Assembly: GCA_964428895.1 (NCBI GenBank)
Contig: CAYRZU010000026.1
Location: 1 to 40,832, forward strand
Source: HyVt-337 sp964428895
GTDB taxonomy: Bacteria > Planctomycetota > Phycisphaerae > SM23-33
Length of the DNA: 40,832 nt
Direction of reading: 5' to 3'
Positions 16,247-23,102 of this stretch are shown piece by piece; position 1 is the stretch's first letter, and each line of letters opens with the position of its first letter. A program made the translations under genes and the position numbers. Under the pieces are notes generated by a model. The model ran no database searches. It was not told the origin of the DNA and saw only the letters and a list, made by a program, of their open reading frames with translations.

Positions 16247-16259
16247 CAGGAACCAACAC

Positions 16260-16297
16260 GCCCTGCGAGCCGACACGCTTGGCCGTGCCCGCAGGGC
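16260..16297 (-). terminator. Possible terminator after the microprotein gene
   Basis: On the minus strand GCCCTGC (16297-16291) pairs with GCAGGGC (16266-16260), with extra partial pairing inside, followed by a GTGTTGGTT tail. It lies 71 bases beyond the microprotein stop, upstream of holA. The tail is only moderately T-rich, so the call is tentative. Confidence 0.35.
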
Positions 16298-16367
16298 AAG
16301 TTGGTTCGCGCCGAGACTGTCCAATCGCACCGACGCGGCGAATCCACCCCGCGCCGACCGACGGATA

Positions 16368-16478
16368 CTAGTACTGACGCTTGCGATACTGGATCCAGAA
16401 AATGATCAGCGCGATCAGGCCGATCAGGGGGATCAGTTGCCACAACCGGAACATGCTCGCCGCCACAATTCCGAACAT
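16368..16478 (-). CDS. 36-residue single-helix membrane microprotein
   Basis: ATG 16478 to TAG 16368. A very good ribosome site (GAAGGAG, six bases before ATG) decides the start; another in-frame ATG six bases upstream abuts that site and is unlikely. The peptide begins 'MFGIVAASMFRLWQ', has one strongly hydrophobic helix ('LIPLIGLIALIIFWI', about residues 15-29) and ends in a positive tail 'QYRKRQY'. That suggests an inner-membrane protein with a cytoplasmic C-terminus. No family recognised. It lies 79 bases downstream of tRNA-Met on the same strand, with holA beyond. Its size is below usual gene-finding cut-offs. Confidence 0.6.
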   Translation of the reverse strand: MFGIVAASMFRLWQLIPLIGLIALIIFWIQYRKRQY

Positions 16479-16557
16479 AACCATCTCCTTCGCTAGTGTT
16501 GTTGCGTGGCCGTCCGTGCCAGATCGGCCATGTCAACTCACGAATCACTCTATGAAC

Positions 16558-16630
16558 TAGCGGCGACTGGACTTGAACCAGTGACCTAGGGCTTATGAAT
16601 CCCTCGCTCTGCCAACTGAGCTACGCCGCC
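16558..16630 (-). tRNA. tRNA-Met (CAU anticodon), probably elongator
   Basis: 73 bases fold into a full cloverleaf read on the minus strand. Acceptor GGCGGCG/CGCCGCT has one G-U pair at 1-72. The D arm is GCTC/GAGC. The anticodon arm is AGGGA-TTCATAA-GCCCT with CAU at 16597-16595. The T arm is ACTGG-TTCAAGT-CCAGT, with discriminator A. CCA is not encoded. A paired 1-72 and lack of the three-GC anticodon stem rule against the initiator. Ile-CAU (lysidine-modified) cannot be fully excluded. The anticodon stem closes with an unusual A-G mismatch (31-39). Confidence 0.93.
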
Positions 16631-16642
16631 AAGGCTAAAGCT

Positions 16643-16671
16643 ATTCTTGCCGTGGGCCCGCAACGTTTCAA
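16643..16671 (-). promoter_or_regulatory. Likely promoter of tRNA-Met
   Basis: On the minus strand TTGAAA (16671-16666), a 17-base spacer, then AAGAAT (16648-16643). The predicted start would fall 5-7 bases before the mature tRNA 5' end at 16630. Confidence 0.4.
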
Positions 16672-16698
16672 GTGCTTTTATCCCAAGGCGCCTCAACG

Positions 16699-16704
16699 TA
16701 AAAT
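16699..16704 (+). promoter_or_regulatory. -10 box of the M48 peptidase gene
   Basis: TAAAAT, 13 bases before ATG 16718. No convincing -35 (TTTTAT at 16676-16681 is at 17 bases). Transcription would start about six bases before the ATG, and no ribosome site is present. Confidence 0.4.
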
Positions 16705-16717
16705 CGATTCGGTCCTC

Positions 16718-18163
16718 ATGCAGATACAAGTTCTTATCGGTTTCGTGGTCGCTCTTGCGGCCCTTTCGGGTCAGGTGATTCCATCGACCGTCCGCGCCGG
16801 TTGGCTAACCGGCGTGGCGGCGGTTGTTTATCTGGTTGTCGCGGCGGCGTTAGCCCAGGCGGGAGTGATCGGCACGTTGCGGGCGTTGGGCCCGGCCAGG
16901 CCGGTCGGCGGCCCGGACAAGCGCTATCGGGCCTTGCTGCTGACCGAGAAGCTGTGGCTCCTGGGCGGGTACGCCGGGCTGTTGGCCTGCGGGTACGTGG
17001 ACTGGATCGGCAACACGCTTGGGCTAACGGCCTTTCCGCTGCTGGGTTTGTGGGTGGCCGTCCTGCCGTTCGCGGTGGCGCTGCTGATTAGTTGGGCCAT
17101 CGGCTATCGCGTCCACATGGCGATTCGTCAGTGCGTGATTGATCGGCAACCGCCCACCGAAACGCCCCTGGCGGTATGGACGCGCGGGCAATACGTGCGA
17201 TTCCAACTGCGAACACACTTGCTGTTCGTGGCGATTCCACTGAGCCTGATCGTATTGGTCGGCGACGTGCTGGACTTGTACGTCCGACCGATGCTCGCCG
17301 AGCCGACCGCCACGTGGGTGCTGGCCGGCGGCACGGTGGCCGCGGCCGGGGCGGTCTTCCTGACGGCGCCGCTGCTGATCGTCCTGATCTGGCGGACCGA
17401 CCCCTTGCCCCCCGGGCCCCTGCGCGACCAACTCGAATCGCTCTGCCGCCGGCTGAAGCTCCGTTACCGGCGCATCCTGATTTGGCGATCCTACGGTGTG
17501 CTGGCCAACGCCGGCGTGATGGGCCTGATCGCCCCGGTCCGGTATATCCTGCTGAGCGACGCGTTGTTGGAGCGGTCAGACCGTCGACACGTGCTGGCCG
17601 TGTTCGCCCATGAAGCCGCCCACGTAGTGGGCCATCACATCTTCTACGCGGGCCTATTCGCCGTGTCCGCAGCGCTGCTGGCCGGAGCTGGGGCAACGGG
17701 GTTGGCGGACGTGTTGGGGTGGGATTACCGCCTCGCCGAGGCGGCCACGCTGCCGTGGCTGATCGCGGCCTGGGTGGCGGGGTTCGGCTGGCTGAGTCGA
17801 CGCTTCGAGCGCCAGTGCGACGTGGTCGGCGCCTGGGTGCTGAGCAAGGATGGCGCTGTCAATGGCGACCCCATCGACGTTGACTGGACGGACCCGCGCA
17901 TCTCCACGGCTGGGGCCGCGACGTTCGCCTCGGCCTTGGAGCGGGTCGCAACCCTTAACGGCACGCCGCTGCATCAGCCGAACTGGCGACATGGCTCGAT
18001 CGCCTGGCGCGTCCACCACCTGATGGAACTGGCCGCGCTGGGCGGCACGCGACGGGCCATCGACCGGATCGTCCGCCGCATCAAGGCGGCGCTGTGGGCG
18101 GCGCTGGCCGTAGCGGTTATGCTGAACGCGATTCTCGTTCTCACCATGGAGACACCCTCATGA
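16718..18163 (+). CDS. M48 family membrane zinc metallopeptidase
   Basis: 481 residues from ATG 16718. The open frame runs back to 16595, but that part lies antisense over tRNA-Met and is rejected. Several N-terminal membrane helices (about 3-22, 30-50, 80-100, 110-130, 160-180, 200-225) come before the catalytic part. The zinc site 'AHEAAHVVGHHIF' (HExxH, about residue 298) follows 'RYILLSDALLE', the usual M48 strand. The third ligand Glu lies in 'RRFERQCDVVGAW'. M48 proteases (HtpX, Ste24) degrade damaged membrane proteins. More helices follow and close the C-terminus. Its TGA overlaps the ATG of the next SDR gene, so the two are coupled. Confidence 0.87.
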   Translation: MQIQVLIGFVVALAALSGQVIPSTVRAGWLTGVAAVVYLVVAAALAQAGVIGTLRALGPARPVGGPDKRYRALLLTEKLWLLGGYAGLLACGYVDWIGNTLGLTAFPLLGLWVAVLPFAVALLISWAIGYRVHMAIRQCVIDRQPPTETPLAVWTRGQYVRFQLRTHLLFVAIPLSLIVLVGDVLDLYVRPMLAEPTATWVLAGGTVAAAGAVFLTAPLLIVLIWRTDPLPPGPLRDQLESLCRRLKLRYRRILIWRSYGVLANAGVMGLIAPVRYILLSDALLERSDRRHVLAVFAHEAAHVVGHHIFYAGLFAVSAALLAGAGATGLADVLGWDYRLAEAATLPWLIAAWVAGFGWLSRRFERQCDVVGAWVLSKDGAVNGDPIDVDWTDPRISTAGAATFASALERVATLNGTPLHQPNWRHGSIAWRVHHLMELAALGGTRRAIDRIVRRIKAALWAALAVAVMLNAILVLTMETPS

Positions 18164-19002
18164 CCGATTCACGCGTGGTCGTGATCACCGGCGCCTCTAG
18201 CGGCATCGGTGCCGAGACCGCGGTGGCCTATGCCGCCCAAGGCGACATCGTCGTCCTGGCCGCCCGCACCGACGAGAAACTCCAGGCCGTGGCCGAACGC
18301 TGCCGCCAGGCCGGGGCTACGGCGGCGCTGGTCGTGCCGACCGACGTGTCGCACCGGGAGCAAGTGGAGGGGTTGGTCCGCCGGGCCGTGGACACCTTCG
18401 GCCGCGTCGACGTTATGGTCAACAACGCCGGCTACGGCCAATTCAGCCGCGTCCACGAACTGGACGAACGGTCGTTGCGCGACATCTTCGAGGTCAACTT
18501 CTACGGCGCGTTCTACGGCTGTCACGCGGCGGCGCCGATCATGATCGGCCAGGGCAGCGGGCACATCTTCAACGTCTCGTCCGTGATCGGCCGCGTGGGC
18601 TCTCCCTTCCACGGCGCGTACTCAGCCACCAAGTTCGCCCTGTCGGGCCTGACCGAGGCGATGCGGGTGGAGATGCGACCGTTCGGCGTGCACGTTACCG
18701 AGGTCTGCCCGGCCCTAACGGAGACGGCCTTTGTCGACAACGTCCGCGACGGGGAGGTCCGCGCCAAGAGCAACTACCTGCGCAAGACCAAGAAGATGGA
18801 CCCCGCCAAGGTCGCCCGCCGCATGGTACGCCGCACGGGCAAGGTCACGCCGCGGCTGGTCTTCACTCGAGGGGGCAAGTTCCTGATCTTCCTGGCCACG
18901 GTCTGGCCGCGAATGGCCGACAAGCTGCTGAAGGTCTACCACGACGACCTGGCCAAGGCCCTGGCCACACCGGAGGAGAATCAGGCAGCCGAGGACGCGT
19001 AG
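18160..19002 (+). CDS. Short-chain dehydrogenase/reductase (SDR)
   Basis: 280 residues from ATG 18160, overlapping the M48 stop (ATGA). Classical SDR: 'VVVITGASSGIGAET' (cofactor loop TGxxxGIG), 'VLAARTDEKLQ' (Arg favours NADPH), 'VMVNNAGYGQF' (NNAG), 'IFNVSSVIGRVG' (catalytic Ser), 'GAYSATKFALSGLTEAMR' (YxxxK) and 'VCPALTETAFV'. The C-terminal ~60 residues ('PRLVFTRGGKFLIFLATVWP') contain a hydrophobic stretch that may contact the membrane. Substrate not predictable. The 3' end overlaps the convergent MFS gene by 22 bases. Confidence 0.9.
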   Translation: MTDSRVVVITGASSGIGAETAVAYAAQGDIVVLAARTDEKLQAVAERCRQAGATAALVVPTDVSHREQVEGLVRRAVDTFGRVDVMVNNAGYGQFSRVHELDERSLRDIFEVNFYGAFYGCHAAAPIMIGQGSGHIFNVSSVIGRVGSPFHGAYSATKFALSGLTEAMRVEMRPFGVHVTEVCPALTETAFVDNVRDGEVRAKSNYLRKTKKMDPAKVARRMVRRTGKVTPRLVFTRGGKFLIFLATVWPRMADKLLKVYHDDLAKALATPEENQAAEDA

Positions 19003-20258
19003 ACACTAAGCGTGCGCGGCTCTTTGACGCGGACGATAAACCACAGTAGCGCCGCGATATTGATGACCAGACAGACGCCAAAGAGCGCCTGGTATCCCCA
19101 TGTCTCGGCGATCAGCGCACTGAGGATCGGGGCGGCGCTGAGGGGCAAGGCCAACACCATGGTCGAGACGGTGATGTGACTGAGGCGACAATCGTGGGGG
19201 CAGGTCTCCAAGACCATGTTCACGTTGCAGACAAAGCCCGCCCCCATGGCCAGTCCGAACCCCGCGAACGCCAGCACACAGCTGACCGGTCCGCGGCTGG
19301 TCAGCAGCACGACCACCGTGGCCACTTGAATGGCCGAGCCAAAGATCACGCCCAACCGATGGCCTTTCCGGTCCCCGAGGACCCCCAACAGCGACGTGCC
19401 GACGGCCTTGCCGAGTGGGATCGCCGCACCCATCGCAATCAACATGCCCGCCTTGATGCTGCCGCCGTCTTCGGACCGGTAGTAGGCCGTGGTCAGCGTG
19501 GCGATGCCGAATCCCAGCGTCGCCAGGACGCGCCCGATCAGGAACCGTCGGTAGTTGGGCTCGCCCAGGCTGTGGCCGAACCGCCGGAGGATGTCCGTCA
19601 ACGGAGGAGGAGGCGGATCAACGATGTCGGCCGCGGCGCGATCGTCGATCCTCGACAGCAGACCCATCGCTACGAAGCCCACCGCCGCGCCGCCGAAGTA
19701 CAAGTAGGTGTAGACGTCATACCGATTCGGATCGGCCGACGGCTCGACGGTCCGAGCAATGATCCACCCGACCAGCAGCGCCCCGCCCACGCCGGCCAGA
19801 TGCAGCAATCCCCAGGAAATGCCCATCACACGCCCACGGATCGACCGATCGAACAGATGCGCCAGCCAATCATTCCATGCCGCCACACCCACCGCGGTCA
19901 GCGTCATGTGGAGGCCGAACGCCGCCAACAGCAGCCAGCATCGCTGATCGCCGGTCAGGTCAAGCCAACTGTGGTTGACCGCCCCGATCAGGGCGAACAA
20001 GGGCAAGGTCACAAAGGCGTACCACCGCATCAGTTGCCGCTTGCAATGGCGGCGCGAGTGGAATAGGTAGATCCCCAGGAACTGCGGCAGAAAGGCGGCG
20101 CTTTCGATGGCCAGCACTAGGCCCACCTGCAGCTTGGTAGCCCCGTGGGCCAGCAACAGAATCGGCAGGACCGTCCAAGCGGCCAGGCCTTCCCATTGGA
20201 AGCCCCAGACGGTCTCGCCGGCTATGTGAAACGCCGCATTTCGATAGCGCCACGCCAT
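18981..20258 (-). CDS. Major facilitator superfamily transporter
   Basis: 425 residues from ATG 20258; the longer frame to 20573 covers a promoter and the divergent gene and is rejected. About 12 membrane helices, e.g. 'LAAWTVLPILLLAHGAT', 'LAGVGGALLVGWIIA', 'VGFVAMGLLS', 'SCVLAFAGFGLAMGAGFV' and 'INIAALLWFIVRVKEP'. A central hydrophilic loop with a Pro run separates the halves. 'LFDRSIRGRVMGISWG' looks like the conserved loop 2-3 type motif, and 'GVLGDRKGHRLGV' is the MFS 'G..aDr.GrR' motif in the second half. It may export a metabolite or drug; substrate unknown. Promoter at 20290-20318. Confidence 0.85.
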   Translation of the reverse strand: MAWRYRNAAFHIAGETVWGFQWEGLAAWTVLPILLLAHGATKLQVGLVLAIESAAFLPQFLGIYLFHSRRHCKRQLMRWYAFVTLPLFALIGAVNHSWLDLTGDQRCWLLLAAFGLHMTLTAVGVAAWNDWLAHLFDRSIRGRVMGISWGLLHLAGVGGALLVGWIIARTVEPSADPNRYDVYTYLYFGGAAVGFVAMGLLSRIDDRAAADIVDPPPPPLTDILRRFGHSLGEPNYRRFLIGRVLATLGFGIATLTTAYYRSEDGGSIKAGMLIAMGAAIPLGKAVGTSLLGVLGDRKGHRLGVIFGSAIQVATVVVLLTSRGPVSCVLAFAGFGLAMGAGFVCNVNMVLETCPHDCRLSHITVSTMVLALPLSAAPILSALIAETWGYQALFGVCLVINIAALLWFIVRVKEPRTLSVYASSAA

Positions 20259-20289
20259 CGCGTCCTCACTGACCCAAGTGCAAGGCCCG

Positions 20290-20318
20290 TCTATAGTCGG
20301 CCGAGCCTCAATTGACAA
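20290..20318 (-). promoter_or_regulatory. Sigma-70-type promoter of the MFS gene
   Basis: On the minus strand TTGTCA (20318-20313), a 17-base spacer, TATAGA (20295-20290). The predicted leader is about 25 bases and contains GTGAGGA before ATG 20258. A TACAAT at 20358-20363 on the plus strand may serve the divergent lipoprotein gene. Confidence 0.6.
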
Positions 20319-20394
20319 GCCGCCTCCGCGGGCCTTCGCGCAGCTGAAGCCGGTCGGTACAATGCGGCCGGCTGGTCTAACCGGGAGAACGATT

Positions 20395-21540
20395 ATGACA
20401 TCGTTGCGGATTGCCCTTGTCCTCGCTCTGGCCCTGTCCGTCATGGGCTGCACCAAGAAAGCCAAGCCCGCCGTCAGCGCCGACAAGACCGTCCCCTCGT
20501 CCGGCGCCACCGCCGACGACGACGGAGGCGGCGGCTGGACCGATTTGCTCAAAACCGGCGCCGAGGTCGCCACCCGGCACGTCTTGGGCGCCGAAGAGGG
20601 CGCTCTGTTCTACGCCTATGACATGCTGGCCTACCCCAGCGAACCGACCAAGCTGACCGCCCGGATTCACGACTCGCGCACCCTCTCGGCCATCGCCGGC
20701 GTCACGGTCACCTTCTACAAGGATGAGGACGCTTTGATCGGCTCGGCCGTCACCGATGAAGACGGCGCGGCTACCGTGGAGGTCGTCCCCAACGCGGTAG
20801 GCGACTATTACTTCTCGGCCCGCATCACGGAAGTCATTGGCGGTCTCCCCAAGGAGCTGCTGAACGTCGGGCCCACGCCCCTGCTGGTGGCCACCCGGGA
20901 CAAGGACACGTCCTTCATCATCGTCGACCTCGACCATACCGTGGTCGATTCCAGCTTCTTGCACGTGTTGGCCGGCTCGGCCAAACCGATGGCTGATTCG
21001 CAAGACGTCCTGGGTCGTTTGGCCAAGCGCTACAGCCTGATCTACATGACCCACCGCCCCGAAGAGATGGGCCGATCCACCAAGCAATGGCTGATTGACA
21101 AGGGATTCCCCCGGGCGCCGCTGCTGATGAGCCAGAAGTCCGACCTCGTCCGCGGCAGCGGCACGTACAAGACCGAGCGGCTGGCGGAGATCCTGCGCGC
21201 GTTCCCCAACGTCCAAATCGGCATCGGCGACAAGATCTCCGACACCCGGGCCTACCTGGATAATGGTCTGACGGCCTACCTGATTCCTCACTACAAGCGC
21301 AAGCCCGACGACATGCGCGAGATGGCCGACAAGATCGCGACCCTCCCTCAGAGCGATTCCCTGCACGTGGTCAACGGGTGGGAGGAAATCGAGGTCGGCG
21401 TGTTCCACAACATGGCCTACCCGGCGGATCGGTTTATCGAGAGGCTTCGCCGTCGCGCCGATGAGATAGAATGGGAGGACGGTGAGGATGACGAGGATGA
21501 CGACGAGGACGATGAGGACGACGACGAGGACGACGATTAG
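20395..21540 (+). CDS. HAD-superfamily phosphatase lipoprotein with poly-acidic tail
   Basis: 381 residues from ATG 20395 (CGGGAG upstream). An N-terminal lipobox 'LSVMGC' makes it a probable lipoprotein anchored in the envelope. Residues about 85-145 look like a beta-sandwich carrier domain ('ARIHDSRTLSAIAGVTVTFY', 'TDEDGAATVEV'). The HAD phosphatase core follows: motif I 'VDLDHTVVD' (about 177-185), motif II Thr in 'IYMTHRPEEM', a Lys in 'GTYKTERL', and motif III 'IGIGDKISDTRAY'. This arrangement resembles the APP1/LNS2 phosphatidate-phosphatase-like group, so a phospholipid substrate is possible but unproven. The last ~22 residues are almost pure Asp/Glu, encoded by a GA-rich simple repeat (21478-21537). 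Confidence 0.8.
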   Translation: MTSLRIALVLALALSVMGCTKKAKPAVSADKTVPSSGATADDDGGGGWTDLLKTGAEVATRHVLGAEEGALFYAYDMLAYPSEPTKLTARIHDSRTLSAIAGVTVTFYKDEDALIGSAVTDEDGAATVEVVPNAVGDYYFSARITEVIGGLPKELLNVGPTPLLVATRDKDTSFIIVDLDHTVVDSSFLHVLAGSAKPMADSQDVLGRLAKRYSLIYMTHRPEEMGRSTKQWLIDKGFPRAPLLMSQKSDLVRGSGTYKTERLAEILRAFPNVQIGIGDKISDTRAYLDNGLTAYLIPHYKRKPDDMREMADKIATLPQSDSLHVVNGWEEIEVGVFHNMAYPADRFIERLRRRADEIEWEDGEDDEDDDEDDEDDDEDDD

Positions 21541-21698
21541 AGCGACCTCGGGACGGGTGCCCCGGCCCTCTTGAACTCGTGTCCTATCGGCCAAGCGTCC
21601 GGCTGGTGCCCCGCCGGCGGGACGCGTCACTAAGGCCCCGCCCGGGCGCGGTTTGAAGGTATTAATGTACTTGGGTCGGGGGGACATCCGCGGGGCGC

Positions 21699-21704
21699 TA
21701 TAAT
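21699..21704 (+). promoter_or_regulatory. -10 box ahead of the structured leader
   Basis: Perfect TATAAT in the context CTATAATCGAC, identical over 11 bases to the context of the thiS -10 box at 10076. No good -35 at 16-18 bases. Confidence 0.45.
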
Positions 21705-21790
21705 CGACGTGAGTGCACTTCTTGTGAGTATCCCCGTGGCGTTGCAGCGGACTCGTCCTGGGCTTGGCCTGTTCGGAGGTCCACGCTGTT

Positions 21791-21940
21791 GCAGGGCTCG
21801 ATGGCGCCGTCCGTTCCAGACGGACCCGACCATTGGGCCCTGCGTTTGCGCCGCTGGAGAGCCTGCCCGCTGGTGGCCGATAGAGTATTCTGCTAGGATT
21901 GTCTTCGTAGAGCCTGTCGCTACGAAACCAATCATCTCTA
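21791..21940 (+). ncRNA. Candidate structured RNA or 5' leader element (two hairpins)
   Basis: Hairpin 1 (21791-21843): a 14-pair stem formed by 21791-21804 and 21830-21843 with two G-U wobbles, then a symmetrical 4x4 internal loop (CGCC/CCGA), then a 6-pair stem GTCCGT/ACGGAC with loop TCCAG. Hairpin 2 (21881-21940): TAGAG/CTCTA at the base, GATTG/CAATC, a 2x2 internal loop (TC/AC), then TTCGTAG/CTACGAA with a nine-base loop 21911-21919. It ends 19 bases before the ATG of the zinc-ribbon gene, where it could control translation. It matches no tRNA, SRP, 6S, tmRNA or RNase P motif that I can recognise. The pairing is seen directly; the function is inference. Confidence 0.45.
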
Positions 21941-21959
21941 TTTGTCGGGCGAGGCCGTT

Positions 21960-23102
21960 ATGGAAACTGGCAACATGGGCAATCAGCGGTTACTGGCGTG
22001 TCCGGTCTGCGGGGTGGAACTGAACGTGCCGTTCGGAGCGGCCGGCAAGTTCGCACGATGCGGCGGCTGTCAGCACCGCTTTCAGATCCCGCCCGAGCCA
22101 GCCATCAGCGAAGACGACATCCTGTCCATGATCAACGAGGAGCCCGACGAATCGGAGTTGCTCGAATCGGCCGGGGATGACCTGGACGAGTCCAGTTTCG
22201 GCAGCGGCACGATTATGGCTCAGCAAATCGGCCAAGAGTCGCCCGGGCTGGTGCTGATCCGCTTGGGCCGTCGCGGCGTCTTGTTCGAGTTCCCCGCTGA
22301 CCGATTGGTCGACCCCACCTTCCGTTGCGCCATGCCGCGTCTGTGCCTGCGGTGCGGCACGCGGACGCATCTGTCGGCGCGGGTCATCATTTACGGGACG
22401 GCCCTGATGGACCGTCACGAACTGCACACGTTGCAGGAGTCCGACCAGTTCGCCCACAGACAGGCCTCGGCCGAGCGCCTGCCCAACGACGAGCTCCTGG
22501 CGGCGCTGCCGGAAGTGCCCAACGTGCCCCCACCGGCCAACCTGCCCATGCCCTACTGGATGTGCGACATGTGCGAACCGGAAGACGCCATCCTCGGGCA
22601 GGTCATCGAGAACGCCAAGACCGGCGAGAAGACCTGTCGGTTGCAGTTGGCCAACCCCCACCGGGCCCAAGAGTTCCTCCGGGCCGCCGGAGGCCGACCG
22701 GAAGATCTGGACAAACTGGCCCAGCGCTGCTCCGCCGACCAGGAAAAGCCCTGGGACCTGGTCCCCGCCACGGTCCGCCAGCGCCTCAAGGGCTGGTACA
22801 CTCCCCAGGGTGATGAGCATTTCCTTGGCTACGTGCCGGACCGCGCTCTCAGCCGTACCGAGGAAGGCATGGCCGGGCTAATCGTCTCCGACCGGCGGCT
22901 GGTCTACTACTCCAACAAGCGCCACAAAGAGGCCTCTCAGGATCAGCCCATCACGCTGGAACTGGCCATGACCCACGAACAGGGGCAACTAAGCATCGAA
23001 ACGCCCGGATGGAAAGTCCAACGGATGAACGTGGACCGTGAAGGCATTCGCTGCCTGCGCCGCTCCCTGACGCTGGGACGATTCAGGACGACCTGGCGCT
23101 AG
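21960..23102 (+). CDS. Zinc-ribbon (MJ0042-type) protein, function unknown
   Basis: 380 residues from ATG 21960 (GAGG upstream; TTG 21942 is also in frame). The N-terminus is a zinc ribbon: 'LACPVCGVELNVP' and 'FARCGGCQHRFQIP', the pattern used in many planctomycete regulatory proteins. An acidic linker (about 45-75) follows. Further Cys pairs, 'CLRCG' (about 130) and 'CDMC' (about 203), may form a second zinc site. The C-terminal third ('EGMAGLIVSDRRLVYYSNKR', then 'LELAMTHEQGQLSIET') looks like a small PH-like beta domain. No enzymatic motif. It is preceded by the structured leader, and its TAG shares the CTAG at the end of the convergent ricT. Confidence 0.75.
   Translation: METGNMGNQRLLACPVCGVELNVPFGAAGKFARCGGCQHRFQIPPEPAISEDDILSMINEEPDESELLESAGDDLDESSFGSGTIMAQQIGQESPGLVLIRLGRRGVLFEFPADRLVDPTFRCAMPRLCLRCGTRTHLSARVIIYGTALMDRHELHTLQESDQFAHRQASAERLPNDELLAALPEVPNVPPPANLPMPYWMCDMCEPEDAILGQVIENAKTGEKTCRLQLANPHRAQEFLRAAGGRPEDLDKLAQRCSADQEKPWDLVPATVRQRLKGWYTPQGDEHFLGYVPDRALSRTEEGMAGLIVSDRRLVYYSNKRHKEASQDQPITLELAMTHEQGQLSIETPGWKVQRMNVDREGIRCLRRSLTLGRFRTTWR

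Larger units (their letters stand above)
21541..21959 (+). other. 419-base non-coding region with promoter and structured leader
   Basis: No convincing gene. A GC palindrome CCCGCCGGCGGG sits at 21610-21621 without a T-run. A perfect TATAAT at 21699-21704 ('CTATAATCGAC', as at the thiS promoter) would start a ~250-base leader before ATG 21960. That leader contains two hairpins, listed separately. The overlapping open frame 21709-22023 shows no protein character and runs through both hairpins. Confidence 0.6.

Noticed and set aside
16595..16717. Longer start of the M48 peptidase gene
   Set aside because: The added 41 residues lie antisense over the tRNA-Met gene and have no membrane or family character.
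21610..21621. GC palindrome CCCGCCGGCGGG as a terminator of the HAD lipoprotein gene
   Set aside because: No loop and no T-run follow it.
21709..22023. Plus-strand 104-codon open frame before the zinc-ribbon gene
   Set aside because: It runs through both RNA hairpins, overlaps the real gene in another frame, and shows no protein-like pattern.
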